Below are positions 41,518-42,089 of a stretch of 42,089 nucleotides of DNA, in pieces. Origin of the DNA: Clostridia bacterium. Its GTDB lineage: Bacteria; Bacillota; Clostridia; Christensenellales; Aristaeellaceae. How positions within the stretch are numbered: position 1 is the stretch's first letter; the number at the start of each line of letters is the position of its first letter. The stretch is from contig JAFRBK010000031.1 of assembly GCA_017404985.1 (NCBI GenBank), positions 67,114-109,202 on the forward strand. The letters run 5' to 3'. The notes below the pieces were generated by a model. It worked only from the letters and a program-made list of their open reading frames with translations. It did not search any database and was not told the origin of the DNA. The position numbers were made by a program, and so were the translations under genes.

Positions 41518-41709
41518 ATGGCTCGTCCTAAGAAACGAATTAATCGAACTCCCTACCCCGATCACGTGATTGAAGGCATCGCAAGGTGTCTTTGGCTTGA
41601 TTTACTTTCTTTCTTTGAAAGTGAAGAAGGCCAGCGCGAATTTTCGGAATGGAAGAAAAATCAGTCTAAACTATGTGAATCAGATTGCTTTGAGAAAAAA
41701 GCCGCATAA
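41518..41709 (+). CDS. Small basic protein of unknown function
   Basis: This 63-residue protein (MARPKKRINRTPYPDHVIEG ...) is basic at the start and acidic in the middle. The ATG at 41518 has AAAGGA about 13 bases before it; the ATG at 41497 has no ribosome site. It is the last gene of the element, followed by a strong terminator. It could be a small DNA-binding or accessory protein; I do not recognise a family. Confidence 0.5.
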   Translation: MARPKKRINRTPYPDHVIEGIARCLWLDLLSFFESEEGQREFSEWKKNQSKLCESDCFEKKAA

Positions 41710-41717
41710 TTAATGAA

Positions 41718-41756
41718 GGGATGGAGACCATCATGGTGCCATCCCTCATTTTTTTA
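41718..41756 (+). terminator. Terminator at the right end of the element
   Basis: GGGATGG and CCATCCC pair, with an inner ACC/GGT stem around ATCAT, followed by TCATTTTTTT. Confidence 0.85.
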
Positions 41757-41819
41757 TGCCCGTTTTTGTCTGTTTCGCTTTCGTGATGCAGACATCTGGG
41801 CTGCTGTAAAGAAAAAGTA

Positions 41820-41862
41820 AAATCCGAACCCTTCTCCTATTTGGAAAATTTGGTTCGGATTA
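41820..41862 (-). terminator. Terminator of the ribosomal RNA/tRNA-Asn transcript
   Basis: On the minus strand AATCCGAACC and GGTTCGGATT form a 10-bp stem, followed by TTACTTTTTCTTT. It lies 9 bases after the tRNA 3' end. Confidence 0.8.
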
Positions 41863-41870
41863 TACTTATC

Positions 41871-41945
<75 letters not shown>

Positions 41946-41954
41946 ATATTGGAA

Positions 41955-42070
41955 TCCGGCGGCGACCTACTCTCCCGGGCCGTTACCAGCCAAGTACCAT
42001 CGGCACTGAAGGGCTTAACTTCTGTGTTCGGTATGGGAACAGGTGGAACCCCTTCGTCATAACCACCGGA
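41955..42070 (-). rRNA. rrf: 5S ribosomal RNA
   Basis: The minus strand carries conserved 5S segments: CCCATACCGAACACAGAAG, TTAAGCCCTTCAGTGCCGAT and GGGAGAGTAGGTCGCCGCC. The ends pair as TCCGGTGG/CCGCCGGA. Length is about 116 bases. It is the end of an rRNA operon whose 23S gene should lie to the right. Confidence 0.97.
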
Positions 42071-42089
42071 AATGGTGATCTTCTTTACG

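Larger units (their letters stand above)
19600..41760. mobile_element. Integrated mobilizable element (integrated-plasmid type)
   Basis: The span begins with a large serine recombinase next to rbr and ends with plasmid-type genes (ParM, ParR, relaxase, primase, helicase) just before a ribosomal RNA operon. Much of it is more AT-rich than the pur/pyr region, and it carries sigma-factor-like genes and secreted proteins instead of metabolism. No conjugation secretion genes are seen, so it would be mobilizable rather than self-transmissible. The ends are approximate. I could not find a convincing direct repeat between the left flank and the region before tRNA-Asn. Confidence 0.65.

Overview
The window looks like a Firmicutes/Clostridia-type anaerobe. 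Gram-positive signs are strong AGGAGG-like ribosome sites, a PyrR-type RNA attenuator, a SpoIIIE/FtsK translocase, DUF2974 and DUF6061 proteins and a classical rubrerythrin. The housekeeping part is GC-rich. The right-hand accessory part is clearly more AT-rich in much of its length. A genus cannot be fixed from sequence alone.

Region 1 (1-12.9 kb, all minus strand) is nucleotide biosynthesis. A purE-purF-purM-purN operon runs off the left edge. It starts at a near-consensus promoter at 3456-3484 with PurBox-like ACGAAC elements, including a perfect 20-bp palindrome. A second operon, pyrC-carB-pyrK-pyrD-pyrF-pyrE-pyrB-pyrI, covers almost the whole UMP pathway except carA. It starts at a promoter overlapping the upstream stop codon, followed by a leader with a PyrR-binding loop and an intrinsic terminator. 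The purF product lacks the N-terminal cysteine nucleophile.

Region 2 (12.9-19.6 kb) holds spoIIIE/ftsK with a DUF2974 alpha/beta-hydrolase gene behind it. A secreted DUF3298/RsiV-like protein, a divergent single-pass membrane protein and rubrerythrin follow.

Region 3 (about 19.6-41.8 kb) is a mobile element. Its left end carries a large serine recombinase with dinD, an XRE regulator and a DUF6061 gene. The middle carries two copies of an SH3b/peptidoglycan-binding gene facing a PepSY-like secreted-protein gene, then a holin-like gene. Next come a GNAT-like gene and a 5-kb cluster of sigma-factor-like genes with an anti-sigma factor, a lipoprotein and XRE regulators. The right end has plasmid-type maintenance and transfer genes: parM (with a truncated 481-bp duplicate 2.78 kb upstream), parR, a large dyad that may be the centromere, GC-rich tandem repeats, a candidate oriT, a MobV-like relaxase, a CHC2 primase fragment and a P4-type helicase. 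This is the make-up of an integrated plasmid or integrative mobilizable element. No type IV secretion genes are present, so transfer would need a helper.

Region 4 (41.87-42.07 kb) is the 3' end of a ribosomal RNA operon on the minus strand: 5S rRNA then tRNA-Asn(GTT).

The most unusual items are the glutaminase-dead PurF, the duplicated SH3b-PGB/PepSY modules beside a holin with a recombinase scar between them, the shared upstream region of two small secreted-protein genes in the sigma-rich island, and the parM duplication flanking a secreted-protein cassette.
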